Shown: positions 9,121 through 17,636, counted from the stretch's first letter. The stretch: 64,000 bases of DNA from Saccharothrix luteola (GCF_020859565.1 NZ_JAJHUO010000029.1:62001-126000), one strand, 5' to 3'. Program-made: numbers and translations. Notes: generated from the letters alone by a model not told the origin.

Positions 9121-9711
9121 ATGCTGGCGCTGTCGGTCGAGGCTCACCGGACGGGGTGCGCGGTGGTCGTGGCGACCGGGGAGTTGGACCTGGCGGGTGC
9201 GCGCCGGGTGCTGGACCGGATGGACCGGTTGGTGAGCGAGGGACGTGACCGGATCGTGCTCGACATGTCGGGGGTCGCGTTCTGCGGCGCCCAGGCGATG
9301 AGCGCGCTGGTCCGCACGAGGGCGAGGGCCCAGCGGGCGGGCGGTTGGCTGCGGTTGGCCGCCGTGCCGCCGCACGTGCGGCGGGTGTTCGAGCGGACGG
9401 ACCTGGACCGGTTGTTCCCGCGCTACCCGGACGTGGCGTCGGCGGCGACGGGGCGTGCGGTGGCGAGCGGGGAGGAGCGGGGCGCGGTCGGTGGTGTGGC
9501 GGGTGGTGCGGTGGACGGTGTGGCGGGTGGTGCGGTGGATGGTCGTCCGGTGGATGGTCGTGCGGTGGCGGGAGGTGCGGCCGGCGGTGGTGCGGTGGCG
9601 CGGGACGGGCGGTCGGTTGCCCGTGGTGGGCGGGTGTCGCGTGGAGGGCGTGCGGCGTCGGGTGCCGGCGAAGGACCCGGTGCCGACGAGGGGCCCGTCA
9701 GCGCCGGGTGA
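9121..9711 (+). CDS. STAS-domain anti-sigma-factor antagonist with repetitive tail
   Basis: A 196-aa protein. Residues about 1-110 form a STAS domain (VVVATGELDLAGARRVLDRM; the phospho-site region is DMSGVAFCGAQAMSALV, where the residue at the usual Ser position reads Gly-Ala rather than a clear Asp-Ser). The remaining 85 residues are Gly/Ala/Val/Arg-rich with short repeats (GGVAGGAVDGVAGGAVDG). ATG at 9121 is preferred to the upstream ATG at 9082, which overlaps the Ppx gene. By family it would bind an anti-sigma factor; the MEDS/HATPase protein at 5023-5940 is a possible partner. The 3' end sits in a perfect 19-bp duplication. Confidence 0.82.
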   Translation: MLALSVEAHRTGCAVVVATGELDLAGARRVLDRMDRLVSEGRDRIVLDMSGVAFCGAQAMSALVRTRARAQRAGGWLRLAAVPPHVRRVFERTDLDRLFPRYPDVASAATGRAVASGEERGAVGGVAGGAVDGVAGGAVDGRPVDGRAVAGGAAGGGAVARDGRSVARGGRVSRGGRAASGAGEGPGADEGPVSAG

Positions 9712-9740
9712 CGCGCTGTTTGCCGGGTGACGCGCTGTTT
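9703..9740. repeat. Perfect 19-bp tandem duplication at stop codon
   Basis: Two identical adjacent copies of GCCGGGTGACGCGCTGTTT (9703-9721 and 9722-9740). The first copy contains the TGA stop of the STAS gene. It looks like a recent slippage duplication. Confidence 0.9.
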
Positions 9741-9799
9741 CGAGTGGTCGGCGAGGGGTAGTCGTGCGGGAGCCACCGTCACAGGCGAGGTGATCCGCT

Positions 9800-10240
9800 A
9801 TGAGTGCGACCACGCACTTGCCGCACCCGGTCCGCGCGGCGGCGATGGCGGTCGCGATCGTGTTCCTGCTGGTGGGTGTGCTCGGGTTCGTCCCGGGCAT
9901 CACCACCGGGTTGGACGAGATCACGTTCGCCGGCCCCGGATCCGGCGCGCACCTGATCGGCGTGTTCCACGTGTCCGTGCTGCACAACCTGGTGCACCTG
10001 CTGTTCGGCGTGGTGGGCCTGGCGATGGCGCGCACGGCGTCGGCGGCGCGGGCGTTCCTGATCGGTGGCGGCGCGGTGTACCTGGTGCTGTGGCTGTACG
10101 GGCTGGTCGTGGACAAGGGGAGCGCGGCGAACTTCGTGCCGGTCGACGCGGCCGACGACTGGCTGCACCTGGGGCTCGGCCTCGGCATGGTGGCGCTGGG
10201 CTCGGCGCTGAAGGGCAATCCGCATGCGCGCAGTGCCTGA
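9800..10240 (+). CDS. DUF4383-type integral membrane protein
   Basis: A 146-aa protein with four predicted membrane helices (AAAMAVAIVFLLVGVLGFV, LHNLVHLLFGVVGLAMA, FLIGGGAVYLVLWLYGLV, HLGLGLGMVALGSAL). The arrangement and the HNLVHLLFG motif match the DUF4383 family, which is common in actinobacteria and has no known biochemical role. Its end overlaps the start of the next gene (10224) by 17 bases, which suggests translational coupling. Confidence 0.85.
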   Translation: MSATTHLPHPVRAAAMAVAIVFLLVGVLGFVPGITTGLDEITFAGPGSGAHLIGVFHVSVLHNLVHLLFGVVGLAMARTASAARAFLIGGGAVYLVLWLYGLVVDKGSAANFVPVDAADDWLHLGLGLGMVALGSALKGNPHARSA

Positions 10241-10862
10241 CCTCGTCGAACCCGCCTTCCGCGTGCTCGCCGGCGCGCGGGACGCCAAGGCGTTCCACCC
10301 GCGTGGCCGGTGGTTCGACGGCACGGTGACCGTGACGTTCGACCCCGGGCTGCCGCTGCCCGTCGGCGTGACGGAGGTGTCCGGTCGGCTGTCCAAGGGA
10401 GTGGGCACGCCGGGTGGCTTGCCCGACGTGCTCGGGTTGGCGTTCCGACTGCCGGGGCCGTGGGACGTGCTGCTGTCCACGTGCGTCGCCCGCGTGCTGC
10501 CGCGGCCCGCCCGGACGTGGACCAGCGCCCGGTACGGCAGCATCACCCCGTTCCGCTGGCGCGACCGGCTGGTCTGGCTGGCCGCGGTCCCCGATCACCG
10601 TCGGCCGTGCTCGGCGTCGTTGGCCGGACTGCCGGCCGAACTGGGGTTCACGCTCGAGATCGGCGCGCCGTGGCGGCCGGTCGGCAGGCTCGTGGTCCGA
10701 CCGCAGGACGTCGACCGGGACCTGCCCGCGCTCGACCCGATCCGCCACCGCCCGCCGGGGCTGGACCTGGCGCCGGCGGCCCTCGCCCGGGCGCGGGAGA
10801 GGGCTTATCGGGGTAGTCGGCGCGGCCGATCGCCCGATCCGGTGACTGCCCCGGAGGAATGA
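10224..10862 (+). CDS. Conserved actinobacterial protein, catalase-fold-like
   Basis: A 212-aa protein with the pattern ARDAKAFHPRGRWFDGTVTV near the start followed by LSKGVGTPGGLPDVLGLAF. This resembles the core of a family often annotated as 'phosphodiesterase' and is reminiscent of the beta-barrel of heme-catalase relatives, but no heme-binding Tyr motif is visible. The catalytic role is therefore unknown. It overlaps the DUF4383 gene and its C-terminus is basic and probably disordered (RGSRRGRSPD). Confidence 0.65.
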   Translation: MRAVPDLVEPAFRVLAGARDAKAFHPRGRWFDGTVTVTFDPGLPLPVGVTEVSGRLSKGVGTPGGLPDVLGLAFRLPGPWDVLLSTCVARVLPRPARTWTSARYGSITPFRWRDRLVWLAAVPDHRRPCSASLAGLPAELGFTLEIGAPWRPVGRLVVRPQDVDRDLPALDPIRHRPPGLDLAPAALARARERAYRGSRRGRSPDPVTAPEE

Positions 10863-11056
10863 CGGGGGACTGCGCCGGGTAGTCGAGTGGTGACGAGCTG
10901 GTCATGGTCCTCCAGGCCGTTGCGCCTCGGGTTCGCGCAGGCCTGCGCGCCGCGTCCGGGTCGTCGGACGTCCGTCGTCACCGGAGGGTTGGTCCACGTG
11001 GCCGTCAGTCTTCACCGACACCCCTGCTGGGCGGCCGAGTGAACGGAGAACGACCG

Positions 11057-12646
11057 ATGCGACACGACCGCTCGACCCGACGACGGGTCGTCACCGCAAC
11101 CCTGGCGACATCGGCCCTGCTGCTGGCCTGCGCGGGCTACGGCCAGGGCCAGGTCGCGGGGTGGCGACCCGAGGGCGACGTCCTCGGCGCCGGCCGGCCG
11201 GGCGCGGTGAAGGACAGCTACATCGTCGCGCTGCGGGAGACCGCGGTGAGCGTGCAGCAGACGCCCGCCACGGCGCAGGCCCTGGTCGGCACGTACGGCG
11301 GCGAGGTCAAGCGGACTTACACCGCGGCCTTGCGCGGGTTCGCCGCCGCGATGAGCGCGGCGCAGGCGCGCAGGCTGGCCGCCGACCCGGCGGTCGAGTA
11401 CGTCGAGCAGGACGCCCTCGCGTACGCCACCGACACGCAGGAGAACCCGACGTGGGGCCTGGACCGGGTGGACCAGAAGGACCTGCCGCTGGACAAGAAG
11501 TACACCTACAACAGCACCGGCGCGGGCGTGACCGCGTACGTGGTCGACACCGGGATCCAGAAGGAGCACGGCGACTTCGGCGGTCGTGCGGCCGACGGGC
11601 ACGACTTCATCGACGACGACGCGGAGGCGCAGGACTGCAACGGCCACGGCACGCACGTCGCGGGCACCATCGGGTCGACCACCTACGGTGTGGCCAAGGC
11701 CGTGAAGCTGGTCGGCGTGCGGGTGCTCAACTGCCAGGGTTCCGGCCAGTGGTCGCAGGTCATCGGCGGCCTGGACTGGGTGGCGCAGCACGCGGCGAAG
11801 CCGGCCGTGGCCAACATGAGCCTCGGTGGAGCGGCGAGCACGGCGGTGGACGACGCGGTGAAGAAGATCGTGGCGGCCGGTGTCACGGTCGCCGTGGCCT
11901 CCGGCAACGACAACCGCGACGCGTGCAACACCTCGCCGGCGCGCACCCCGGAAGCGATCACGACCAACGCGACGGACAACACGGACACCCGGTCGTCGTT
12001 CTCCAACTTCGGCCGCTGCACGGACATCTTCGCCCCCGGCACCAAGATCACGTCGACGTGGAACGACGGCGGGGAACGCACGATCAACGGCACCTCGATG
12101 GCGTCACCGCACGTGGCGGGCGCGGCGGCGTTGTACTTGAGCGCCAACCCCGGTCGTGCCGCGGCCACCCCGGCGGAGGTGGCGAAGGCGTTGATCGACA
12201 ACGCGACCGATGGCGTGGTCAAGAACTCCGGCCCCGGCACGCCGAACAAGTTGCTGTACACGGGGTTCATCAACGGCGGCGACCCGAACCCGCCGACGTG
12301 CAAGGGTGGGACCAACGACGAGGACGTGGCGATCCCGGACGCCGGTGAGGCCGTGACGTCGGAGATCGTGGTGTCCGGGTGCGACGGTCGCGGGACGGCG
12401 ACGACCTCGGTGAAGGTGGACATCGTGCACCCGTACACCGCTGATCTGGCGGTGGAGCTGGTCGGTCCGAGCGGTGCGGTGTTCGTGCTGCGGAGGTCGG
12501 GTGGGGAGAACTCGGCGGACGGGATCCATGAGACGTTCAAGGTGGACACGTCGGCTGAGGAGATGAACGGGACGTGGAAGTTGCGGGTGAAGGACGTGTA
12601 CACGTACGACACCGGGAAGATCGACGGGTGGGGTATCGCGTTCTGA
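11057..12646 (+). CDS. Secreted subtilisin-like serine protease (S8) with P-domain
   Basis: A 529-aa exported protease. It has a signal peptide (basic RRR followed by ATLATSALLLACAGYG), an I9-type inhibitor pro-domain (SYIVALRETAVSV to VEYVEQDALAYA) and an S8 catalytic domain. The triad is Asp164 (VVDTGI), His197 (GHGTHVAGT) and Ser347 (GTSMASPHVAG). The C-terminal 120 residues look like a proprotein-convertase P-domain (DVAIPDAGEAVTSEIVV to GWGIAF). ATG at 11057 follows GGAG at good spacing and begins directly before the signal peptide; the open frame upstream is not used. The Cys in CAGYG could also be a lipobox, so membrane anchoring is possible. Confidence 0.92.
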   Translation: MRHDRSTRRRVVTATLATSALLLACAGYGQGQVAGWRPEGDVLGAGRPGAVKDSYIVALRETAVSVQQTPATAQALVGTYGGEVKRTYTAALRGFAAAMSAAQARRLAADPAVEYVEQDALAYATDTQENPTWGLDRVDQKDLPLDKKYTYNSTGAGVTAYVVDTGIQKEHGDFGGRAADGHDFIDDDAEAQDCNGHGTHVAGTIGSTTYGVAKAVKLVGVRVLNCQGSGQWSQVIGGLDWVAQHAAKPAVANMSLGGAASTAVDDAVKKIVAAGVTVAVASGNDNRDACNTSPARTPEAITTNATDNTDTRSSFSNFGRCTDIFAPGTKITSTWNDGGERTINGTSMASPHVAGAAALYLSANPGRAAATPAEVAKALIDNATDGVVKNSGPGTPNKLLYTGFINGGDPNPPTCKGGTNDEDVAIPDAGEAVTSEIVVSGCDGRGTATTSVKVDIVHPYTADLAVELVGPSGAVFVLRRSGGENSADGIHETFKVDTSAEEMNGTWKLRVKDVYTYDTGKIDGWGIAF

Positions 12647-12689
12647 TCCCGGGGGGCTGGTCGGGGTCGACTTTCAGTTGACTGCTTCG

Positions 12690-12790
12690 GGTTGGGGCCG
12701 GCTCGATTCGACCAGCCTATGGCACCCGAACCCATGTCAGATCGGGCCTCGGTGGGGTGGTTCCGGGTCCGTTGTGGTGGTGCGGCGGCG
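12690..12790. repeat. Dispersed repeat, copy 1
   Basis: The block GGCTCGATTCGAC (from about 12699) to the end of a CCTCGGTGGGGTGGTTCCGG core (about 12750-12770) recurs in inverted orientation at 55738-55860. In this copy the inner arm reads ATGTCAGATCGGGCC. It lies between the protease gene and a degraded NB-ARC fragment. The element is non-coding and may be a genome-wide repeat. Confidence 0.75.
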
Positions 12791-12903
12791 GGATCGGATC
12801 GCGGCGTTGTGCGGCAACTTGCCGTTGGCGCTCTGCGTGGCGGCCGGGCGGCTGGTCGTGCACTCGACGTGGCGGGTCGCGGAGTTCCGTCGCTCGCGCC
12901 CGG
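12783..12903 (+). pseudogene. Fragment of an NB-ARC (AfsR/SARP-like) regulator
   Basis: About 40 codons read DRIAALCGNLPLALCVAAG then RLVVHSTWRVAEF, which matches the GLPLA region of the NB-ARC domain of AfsR/SARP-like STAND regulators. Nothing before or after in any frame continues the domain; the upstream side is the dispersed repeat. It is best read as a decayed remnant. The rest of the 12,647-13,039 gap shows no convincing gene. Confidence 0.55.
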
Positions 12904-13039
12904 ACGAGGTGGTGGGCCGATCGCCGCCGAGCCGCGCGAGTGGTTCGAGGTCGAGTTGGTGTCGCGCGTGGCGGGGTCCTCGCCCTGCGCGAGCGGGAAC
13001 GGGTCGCTGTTGCGGGGGCGCACCGCAGCGGCTGAGCGG

Positions 13040-13399
13040 TCAGGGTAGGGGGCGTCGGCCGGCGAACCCGAGGTCCGTCCGGTGGTACCAGTCGAGGCCT
13101 TGGTCGCCTTCGATCCAGCACAGCAGTACCGGCACGCCGTCCAGCTCGGACGGGAAGTCGACCAGCAGGGGTGCGAAGCCCTTCAGCTCGGCGCCGGTCG
13201 CCTGCACCGTGGTCATCAGGTCGTCCAGCCGGGCCTGCGCCGCCTTCAGCTCGGGCAGGCCGCCGAGATCGGTGGGGCCGCCGCCGTCGAGCGAGGCGGC
13301 CAGCTCGGCGGCGTCCGCCCGGACCTCGACGATCTCGGTGAGCACCGGCAGGAGCTTGGTCAGTTCTTCCCGCGCCTCGGGCACGCTGAACACTGTCAC
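13040..13399 (-). CDS. DUF2203-family protein
   Basis: A 119-aa protein beginning MTVFSVPEAREELTKLLPVL, with a helical N-terminal half and a C-terminal motif CWIEGDQGLDWYHRTDLGFAG. The W-Y/H-H...GFAGR ending is characteristic of DUF2203, a widespread family of unknown function. Length is normal. It is separated from the cellulase gene by a hairpin at 13458-13488 and is probably transcribed on its own. Confidence 0.88.
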   Translation of the reverse strand: MTVFSVPEAREELTKLLPVLTEIVEVRADAAELAASLDGGGPTDLGGLPELKAAQARLDDLMTTVQATGAELKGFAPLLVDFPSELDGVPVLLCWIEGDQGLDWYHRTDLGFAGRRPLP

Positions 13400-13457
13400 C
13401 CCTGGTCCGCCGTGATGTCCGTTGCGGACAGGTTACCCGCGGCCAGGGGTTTGCCGG

Positions 13458-13488
13458 GTCGGGGCCACCAGCGGCCGGTGGCCCCGAC
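13458..13488 (-). terminator. Hairpin downstream of GH6 cellulase
   Basis: Perfect 12-bp stem GTCGGGGCCACC / GGTGGCCCCGAC with a 7-base loop, starting 9 bases after the stop of the cellulase gene on the minus strand. No T-tract follows, as is usual in high-GC actinobacteria. Confidence 0.75.
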
Positions 13489-13496
13489 GTCGGACG

Positions 13497-14654
13497 TCAG
13501 CGCAGCGGCGGCGAGGCCAGCTCCGCCAGTTCCAGCGCCTGCTCGGGCCACCAGCGCCCGGCGGCCGGGCCGCCCTGGCACTCGCCGTCCGACTCACCGG
13601 GGCGCTTGATCCACAGGAACGCGTCCACCAGCGGGACGCCGGTGTTCGCCGTGGGGCGTTCGCCGAGGCCGCGGCCAGGCGGGTTGCACCAGTCGGTCTC
13701 GCCCTCGCCGGGCGTGTAGTGGCCGCGGCCGTTGCGGCTGGTGTCCAGCACGAAGTGCGTCATCTTCGGCTTGTGCACGGGCATCGCGTCCAGCACGTCG
13801 TTGGCCGGGCAGGTGGTCGCGCCCGCCTTCGTGCGCAGGTGGATGCACTTGGAGACGCGCGTGCCGTACTGCACCAGGTCCTCGGTGAAGCGGTAGTTCG
13901 AGGTGTTGAGCGCGAAACCGTCCGCCCGCGTGACGCCGCCCTGGAGCAGGCGGTTGACGATGCCCAGCTGCTGCCGCGGCTCGCCGTAGCCCGCGTCGTA
14001 GTCGTTGAGCGCCTGCCACGCGGAGTGCCCGGCGTCGAGGTAGACGCGGGTGTGCTTGCCGCGCTTGAGCGCGTCCACGGCGTGGTTGATCTCGCGGAAC
14101 CGCTGGGGCACCAGCTCGGCGTCCGGCCCGATCGTGCACCACGGCTCGCTGGTCAGCAGGGCCAAGCCGTCCGGCTCGACGACCACGACCGCCTTCTCGT
14201 CACCGATGCCCGCGGCGAACGCGTCGATCCACTCCTTGTACTCCTGCTCGCTGCGCGCGCCGCCCGCGGACCACTGCGAGCAGTCCCGGTAGGGCACGAA
14301 GTACGCCACGAGCACCGGCACCTGGTCCTTGGCCCGCGCGGCGCGCACGACGTCGCGCACGTTCTGCCGCACCTGCTCCGCGCCGGCCGTGGTGAACCAG
14401 ATCGCGGTCGGCTGCGCGGCCAGGTCCGCCATCAGGTCGGCGTCCGCGGTGCGCCCCTCGGCTCGCCACTGCTCGGCCTGCCGCGCGGCGTTGCTGTCCG
14501 GTTCGACGTAGAACGCCGTGCCCTTGGGCAGGTGCGGCGGTCCCGAAGCCGTCACCGTCCCCTGCGCTCCGGCGCCGCTCACGCCGATCAACACGCACGC
14601 CGCGGTCGCCGCCAGGGTCAGCCCGACGCGCCGTCGTCTCGGTCCGTTGTTCAC
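13497..14654 (-). CDS. Secreted glycoside hydrolase family 6 (endoglucanase/cellobiohydrolase)
   Basis: A 385-aa cellulase-family protein. The N-terminus (RRRRVGLTLAATAACVLIGVSGAGA) is a signal peptide. The GH6 signature region is VPVLVAYFVPYRDCSQW with the catalytic Asp of the RDC motif. Other family blocks are VVVEPDGLALL, VYLDAGHSAW, NTSNYR, HFVLDTSRNGRG and DAFLWIKRPGESDG. GTG at 14654 is chosen for its GAGGAG ribosome site and correct signal peptide; the open frame reaches 14732 but would read through the CebR-type operator. No carbohydrate-binding module is attached. It should be induced by cellobiose or cellulose through CebR. Confidence 0.93.
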   Translation of the reverse strand: MNNGPRRRRVGLTLAATAACVLIGVSGAGAQGTVTASGPPHLPKGTAFYVEPDSNAARQAEQWRAEGRTADADLMADLAAQPTAIWFTTAGAEQVRQNVRDVVRAARAKDQVPVLVAYFVPYRDCSQWSAGGARSEQEYKEWIDAFAAGIGDEKAVVVVEPDGLALLTSEPWCTIGPDAELVPQRFREINHAVDALKRGKHTRVYLDAGHSAWQALNDYDAGYGEPRQQLGIVNRLLQGGVTRADGFALNTSNYRFTEDLVQYGTRVSKCIHLRTKAGATTCPANDVLDAMPVHKPKMTHFVLDTSRNGRGHYTPGEGETDWCNPPGRGLGERPTANTGVPLVDAFLWIKRPGESDGECQGGPAAGRWWPEQALELAELASPPLR

Positions 14655-14681
14655 TCGTCCGCTCCTCACGGAAGCGCTGCC

Positions 14682-14695
14682 TGGGAGCGCTCCCA
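14682..14695. promoter_or_regulatory. CebR-type operator (perfect palindrome)
   Basis: TGGGAGCGCTCCCA, exactly the 14-bp box known for CebR, the LacI-family cellobiose-responsive repressor of actinomycetes. It lies 28 bases upstream of the GH6 start codon. No cebR gene is in the window. Confidence 0.9.
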
Positions 14696-14842
14696 ACCGG
14701 CCGCAAGCATGCGTCCTGATGAGCTGCATCACAACCCCCGGTCACGCGTGCGGGCACCGTTTCGTGATGCGGTCGTTACCTGGACGGGTGGTTGTGGTCG
14801 TTCGGTTTGTGGGCGACCAGGGCCGGATCTACCTCTGGACCG

Positions 14843-15523
14843 GTGATCACCACCGTTGTGGCCGCGGTCTGCGCGCTGGCCCTGGGCCTGTTCTTCACCT
14901 GGTTGTTGAAGCGCCGCCGCCACATCGAGCCCGGCGAGCCGATCACGAACAGCGACCTGACCAGCCCGATGGAGACGCCGGCGGTGCTACTCCTGGCGTT
15001 CGTGCTGGTGGTGGCCGCCGAGTCGTACAGCGCGGCGGACGAGGCGGCGCGCGTCGAGGCCAACGTCGTCGACCACTTCTTCGAGGTCTCCGAGTTCGCG
15101 CCGGAGCCCGCCGCGCGGGTGTTGCAGGGCTCCACCGTCTGCTACGCCCGCGCCGTGCCGGCCCACGAGTGGCCGAACATGGAGGAGGGCAGCGGCACGT
15201 CGCCCAAGCCGAGCGTCTGGAGCACCCGGTTCCGCGCGGTGTTCGAGGAGATCGGGGCGGCGGACCCCGTGTTCGAGACCCTGGTCGAGATGGACGCGCG
15301 GCGTTCGGAGGCGCGCAGCGAGCGGGTGGCGCAGTCGGTGCCCGCGATCCTGGAGATCCTCTACTGGTTCATGGTGATCACGCTCGCGGTCACCGTGATG
15401 GCGTTCGCGTTCAACCTGCCCGCGCGCAAGCGCGCGGTGGAGGTCGCCACGCTGGTGGTGCTCACCACGCTGTTCACCTTGCGCCTGCTGCTCATCCGGG
15501 ACGTCGACCGGCGAGTCGGGTGA
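14843..15523 (+). CDS. DUF4239-type (bestrophin-like) membrane protein
   Basis: A 226-aa membrane protein with an N-terminal helix (TTVVAAVCALALGLFFTWLL), a second helix (PAVLLLAFVLVVAA) and a C-terminal pair (LEILYWFMVITLAVTVMAF, EVATLVVLTTLFTLRLLL). The layout matches DUF4239 proteins, sometimes described as bestrophin-like. GTG at 14843 puts the first helix at the start; a TTG at 14792 would add 17 residues. It is divergent from the cellulase gene. Function unknown. Confidence 0.75.
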   Translation: MITTVVAAVCALALGLFFTWLLKRRRHIEPGEPITNSDLTSPMETPAVLLLAFVLVVAAESYSAADEAARVEANVVDHFFEVSEFAPEPAARVLQGSTVCYARAVPAHEWPNMEEGSGTSPKPSVWSTRFRAVFEEIGAADPVFETLVEMDARRSEARSERVAQSVPAILEILYWFMVITLAVTVMAFAFNLPARKRAVEVATLVVLTTLFTLRLLLIRDVDRRVG

Positions 15524-15647
15524 CGTGCGCCCGGGGGCCTGAAAGGGCGGTTCGGCTGCTCGGTGCGGCGGTGCCCATGTCGTCTGGTGCGTGGCCGTTT
15601 CCGGCCAGGGGGGAACCGGTCACGGGCCCGGTGCCGACGATGGGCCC

Positions 15648-16907
15648 GTGAGACGACTCAGCGCCGCGCTCGCGGCCGTCGCGTTCGTGGCACTGTCCAC
15701 ACCGGACGCCCACGCCGCGCCGCCGCCGGGCGCCTGCCGCGACCCCGAGCCCGCGCGACCGCCGATCAAGGAGCTGCCCTGGGCGCACCAGGCGCTCGAC
15801 GTGACGCGGGCGTGGCCGCACAGCACCGGCGGCGGCGTGCTCGTCGCCGTCGTGGACACCGGGGTCGACCGCGACCACCCGCAGCTGGGCGCGGCGGGGA
15901 AGGTGGCGCGCGGCGAGGACTTCTACCTGGTCGGCGACCTGCCCGGCGACTTCGACTGCGGTTCGCACGGCACCGCGGTGGCGAGCATCATCGCCGCCGA
16001 CCCGGTGGCGGGCGTCGGCTTCCACGGTGTCGCGCCCGGTGCGCGGGTGCTGCCGGTGCGGGTCGCGGACCGGGACCTGGACGACACGGGCGCGGTGAAC
16101 GCGCTCGACCCCGTCGTGCTGGCGCGTGGCATCCGGTACGCCGCCGACCAGGGCGCGAAGGTGATCAACCTGTCGATGTCCGGGCAGGAGGACAACAAGG
16201 ACGTGCGGGACGCCGTGGCGCACGCGGTGGCGAAGGACGCGGTCGTGGTGGCCGCGGTGGGGAACCGGCAGCAGGACGGCGACGCCCGGCTCGCGTCGTT
16301 CCCGGCCGCGTACGACGGTGTGCTCGGCGTCGGCGCGATCGACATCGCGGGCGACCGGGTGCCCGGCTCGCAGCTCGGTGACTACGTCGACCTGGTCGCG
16401 CCGGGCAAGGAGGTGGCCGGTGCGACCAGGGCCGGCGGGCACTCCTACTGGCAGGGCACGAGCTTCGCCGCGCCGTTCGTCGCGGGCACGGCCGCGCTGG
16501 TGCGGGCGGTGTGGCCGGAGCTGACCGCGCCGGAGGTGGCGCGTCGGCTGCTGGCCACGGCGAGCCCGGCCCGCGGTGAGGCCGCCGCGTACGGCGTCGG
16601 CGTGGTCAACCCGTACCGCGCGGTCACCGACGGGCTGTCCGCGGCGCAGCCTGAGGTGATGCCGGTGGTGGTCAAGCCGGTCGAGGACGTCGGCGCGGCA
16701 CGGGAACGGGCGTGGTGGCGTGCCGCGGTGGCGGACGCGCGCCGGCACGTCGTAGTGGCCGCCGGGGCGGTGGCCGCCGCGGGCGTGCTCGCGTTCGTGC
16801 TGGTCAACGGCCGCCGTCGGCGGTGGACGCCGACCAGGCTCGACCCGTTGCCCGGCGGGCCGCCCCCGGCGGAGGTGCCGGACCAGGTGTTCCTGTTCAC
16901 CCGCTGA
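15648..16907 (+). CDS. mycP: Type VII secretion mycosin (MycP, S8 protease)
   Basis: A 419-aa membrane-anchored subtilisin. It has a signal peptide (RRLSAALAAVAFVALSTPDAHA), catalytic Asp70 (VVDTGVDRDHP), His107 (GSHGTAVASI) and Ser272 (GTSFAAPFVAG), and a C-terminal membrane helix (HVVVAAGAVAAAGVLAFVLV) followed by a short basic tail. This is the exact layout of mycosins, which cap the ESX membrane complex and process substrates. GTG at 15648 begins the signal peptide. It ends at a strong bidirectional hairpin shared with the WXG100 genes. Confidence 0.93.
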   Translation: MRRLSAALAAVAFVALSTPDAHAAPPPGACRDPEPARPPIKELPWAHQALDVTRAWPHSTGGGVLVAVVDTGVDRDHPQLGAAGKVARGEDFYLVGDLPGDFDCGSHGTAVASIIAADPVAGVGFHGVAPGARVLPVRVADRDLDDTGAVNALDPVVLARGIRYAADQGAKVINLSMSGQEDNKDVRDAVAHAVAKDAVVVAAVGNRQQDGDARLASFPAAYDGVLGVGAIDIAGDRVPGSQLGDYVDLVAPGKEVAGATRAGGHSYWQGTSFAAPFVAGTAALVRAVWPELTAPEVARRLLATASPARGEAAAYGVGVVNPYRAVTDGLSAAQPEVMPVVVKPVEDVGAARERAWWRAAVADARRHVVVAAGAVAAAGVLAFVLVNGRRRRWTPTRLDPLPGGPPPAEVPDQVFLFTR

Positions 16908-16932
16908 GCCCGGGAAAGGCCGTTGAGCAGCG

Positions 16933-16970
16933 GAGAAGGCCCCGACGCCGGTGGGCGTCGGGGCCTTCTC
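16933..16970. terminator. Bidirectional terminator hairpin
   Basis: Perfect 17-bp stem GAGAAGGCCCCGACGCC and its complement with loop GGTG, placed between the convergent mycP and WXG100 genes. Confidence 0.88.
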
Positions 16971-16980
16971 GCGTACCTGC

Positions 16981-17277
16981 TCAGATCCCCGTGCTGCCGA
17001 CCCGTGCCACGGCCGAGCCGAGCGCCTGCTGGAGTTCGGCGTTGGCCTTGTCCACGCCGCCGCGCAGCGCCTGGAGCATGGCCTGCTGCGCGGTCGAGAC
17101 CTGGTGCCACGCGGCGCTGATCTCGCTGAACTGGCCACCGGCCTGGTCGAGCCAGTCCGCGGAGGTGGCGCCGGCGGTGGTGCGCCAGGTGTCCATCTCC
17201 TGCTCGACCCTGGCGACCGTCGAGGCGATCTGCGCGGCGAGCCCTTCGAGCTGGGCGAAGTTGCCCTTGATGAGCAT
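16981..17277 (-). CDS. WXG100-family protein (EsxA-like)
   Basis: A 98-aa helical-hairpin protein (MLIKGNFAQLEGLAAQIAST to AVARVGSTGI). The turn carries the variant WLDQAGGQF instead of a classical W-x-G. Length and helix pattern match ESX secreted partner proteins. ATG at 17277 follows an AGGAGAGG ribosome site. It is the second gene of a bicistron with the other WXG100 protein, 29 bases apart, as expected for an obligate heterodimer. Confidence 0.88.
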   Translation of the reverse strand: MLIKGNFAQLEGLAAQIASTVARVEQEMDTWRTTAGATSADWLDQAGGQFSEISAAWHQVSTAQQAMLQALRGGVDKANAELQQALGSAVARVGSTGI

Positions 17278-17306
17278 GTCGTTCCTCTCCTGGTCCGGCC
17301 CGGCGG

Positions 17307-17636
17307 TCAGCCGAGCGCGCCGCCGAACGGGCTCGCGCCCTGCACGGCGTTCAGCCCGGACGCCGAGGCCTGGTCGGCGTTGAGGTAGGTGTTCGAGGAG
17401 AACCTGGTGTTCTCGCCGAGGCTGTTGAGCGCGGTGGTGAGCCGGGCGATGCCCGCCTCCCACTGGGCGTGCGCGGAGTCGAACGCGGGCCGCGCGGTGC
17501 CCTCCCACGCGCCCTTGAGCGCGTCCACGGTCGGACGCAGCGACGCCCGGTGCCCTTCGATGTCACCGGACACGGTGGCCGCCATCGCGGCGGCGCGCTC
17601 CAGTGTCTCGGTGACACCGTGAAGTTGGTCCTGCAC
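17307..17636 (-). CDS. WXG100-family protein with YxxxD signal (EsxB-like)
   Basis: A 109-aa WXG100 protein. The WEG turn (LKGAWEGTARPAF) is in the middle and the C-terminal tail has YLNAD, which fits the YxxxD/E secretion signal recognised by EccC, so this would be the signal-carrying partner. GTG at 17636 follows AAAGGAG. The gene is divergent from eccC across 157 bases that should hold both promoters. Substrate role is inferred from family and locus. Confidence 0.88.
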   Translation of the reverse strand: MQDQLHGVTETLERAAAMAATVSGDIEGHRASLRPTVDALKGAWEGTARPAFDSAHAQWEAGIARLTTALNSLGENTRFSSNTYLNADQASASGLNAVQGASPFGGALG

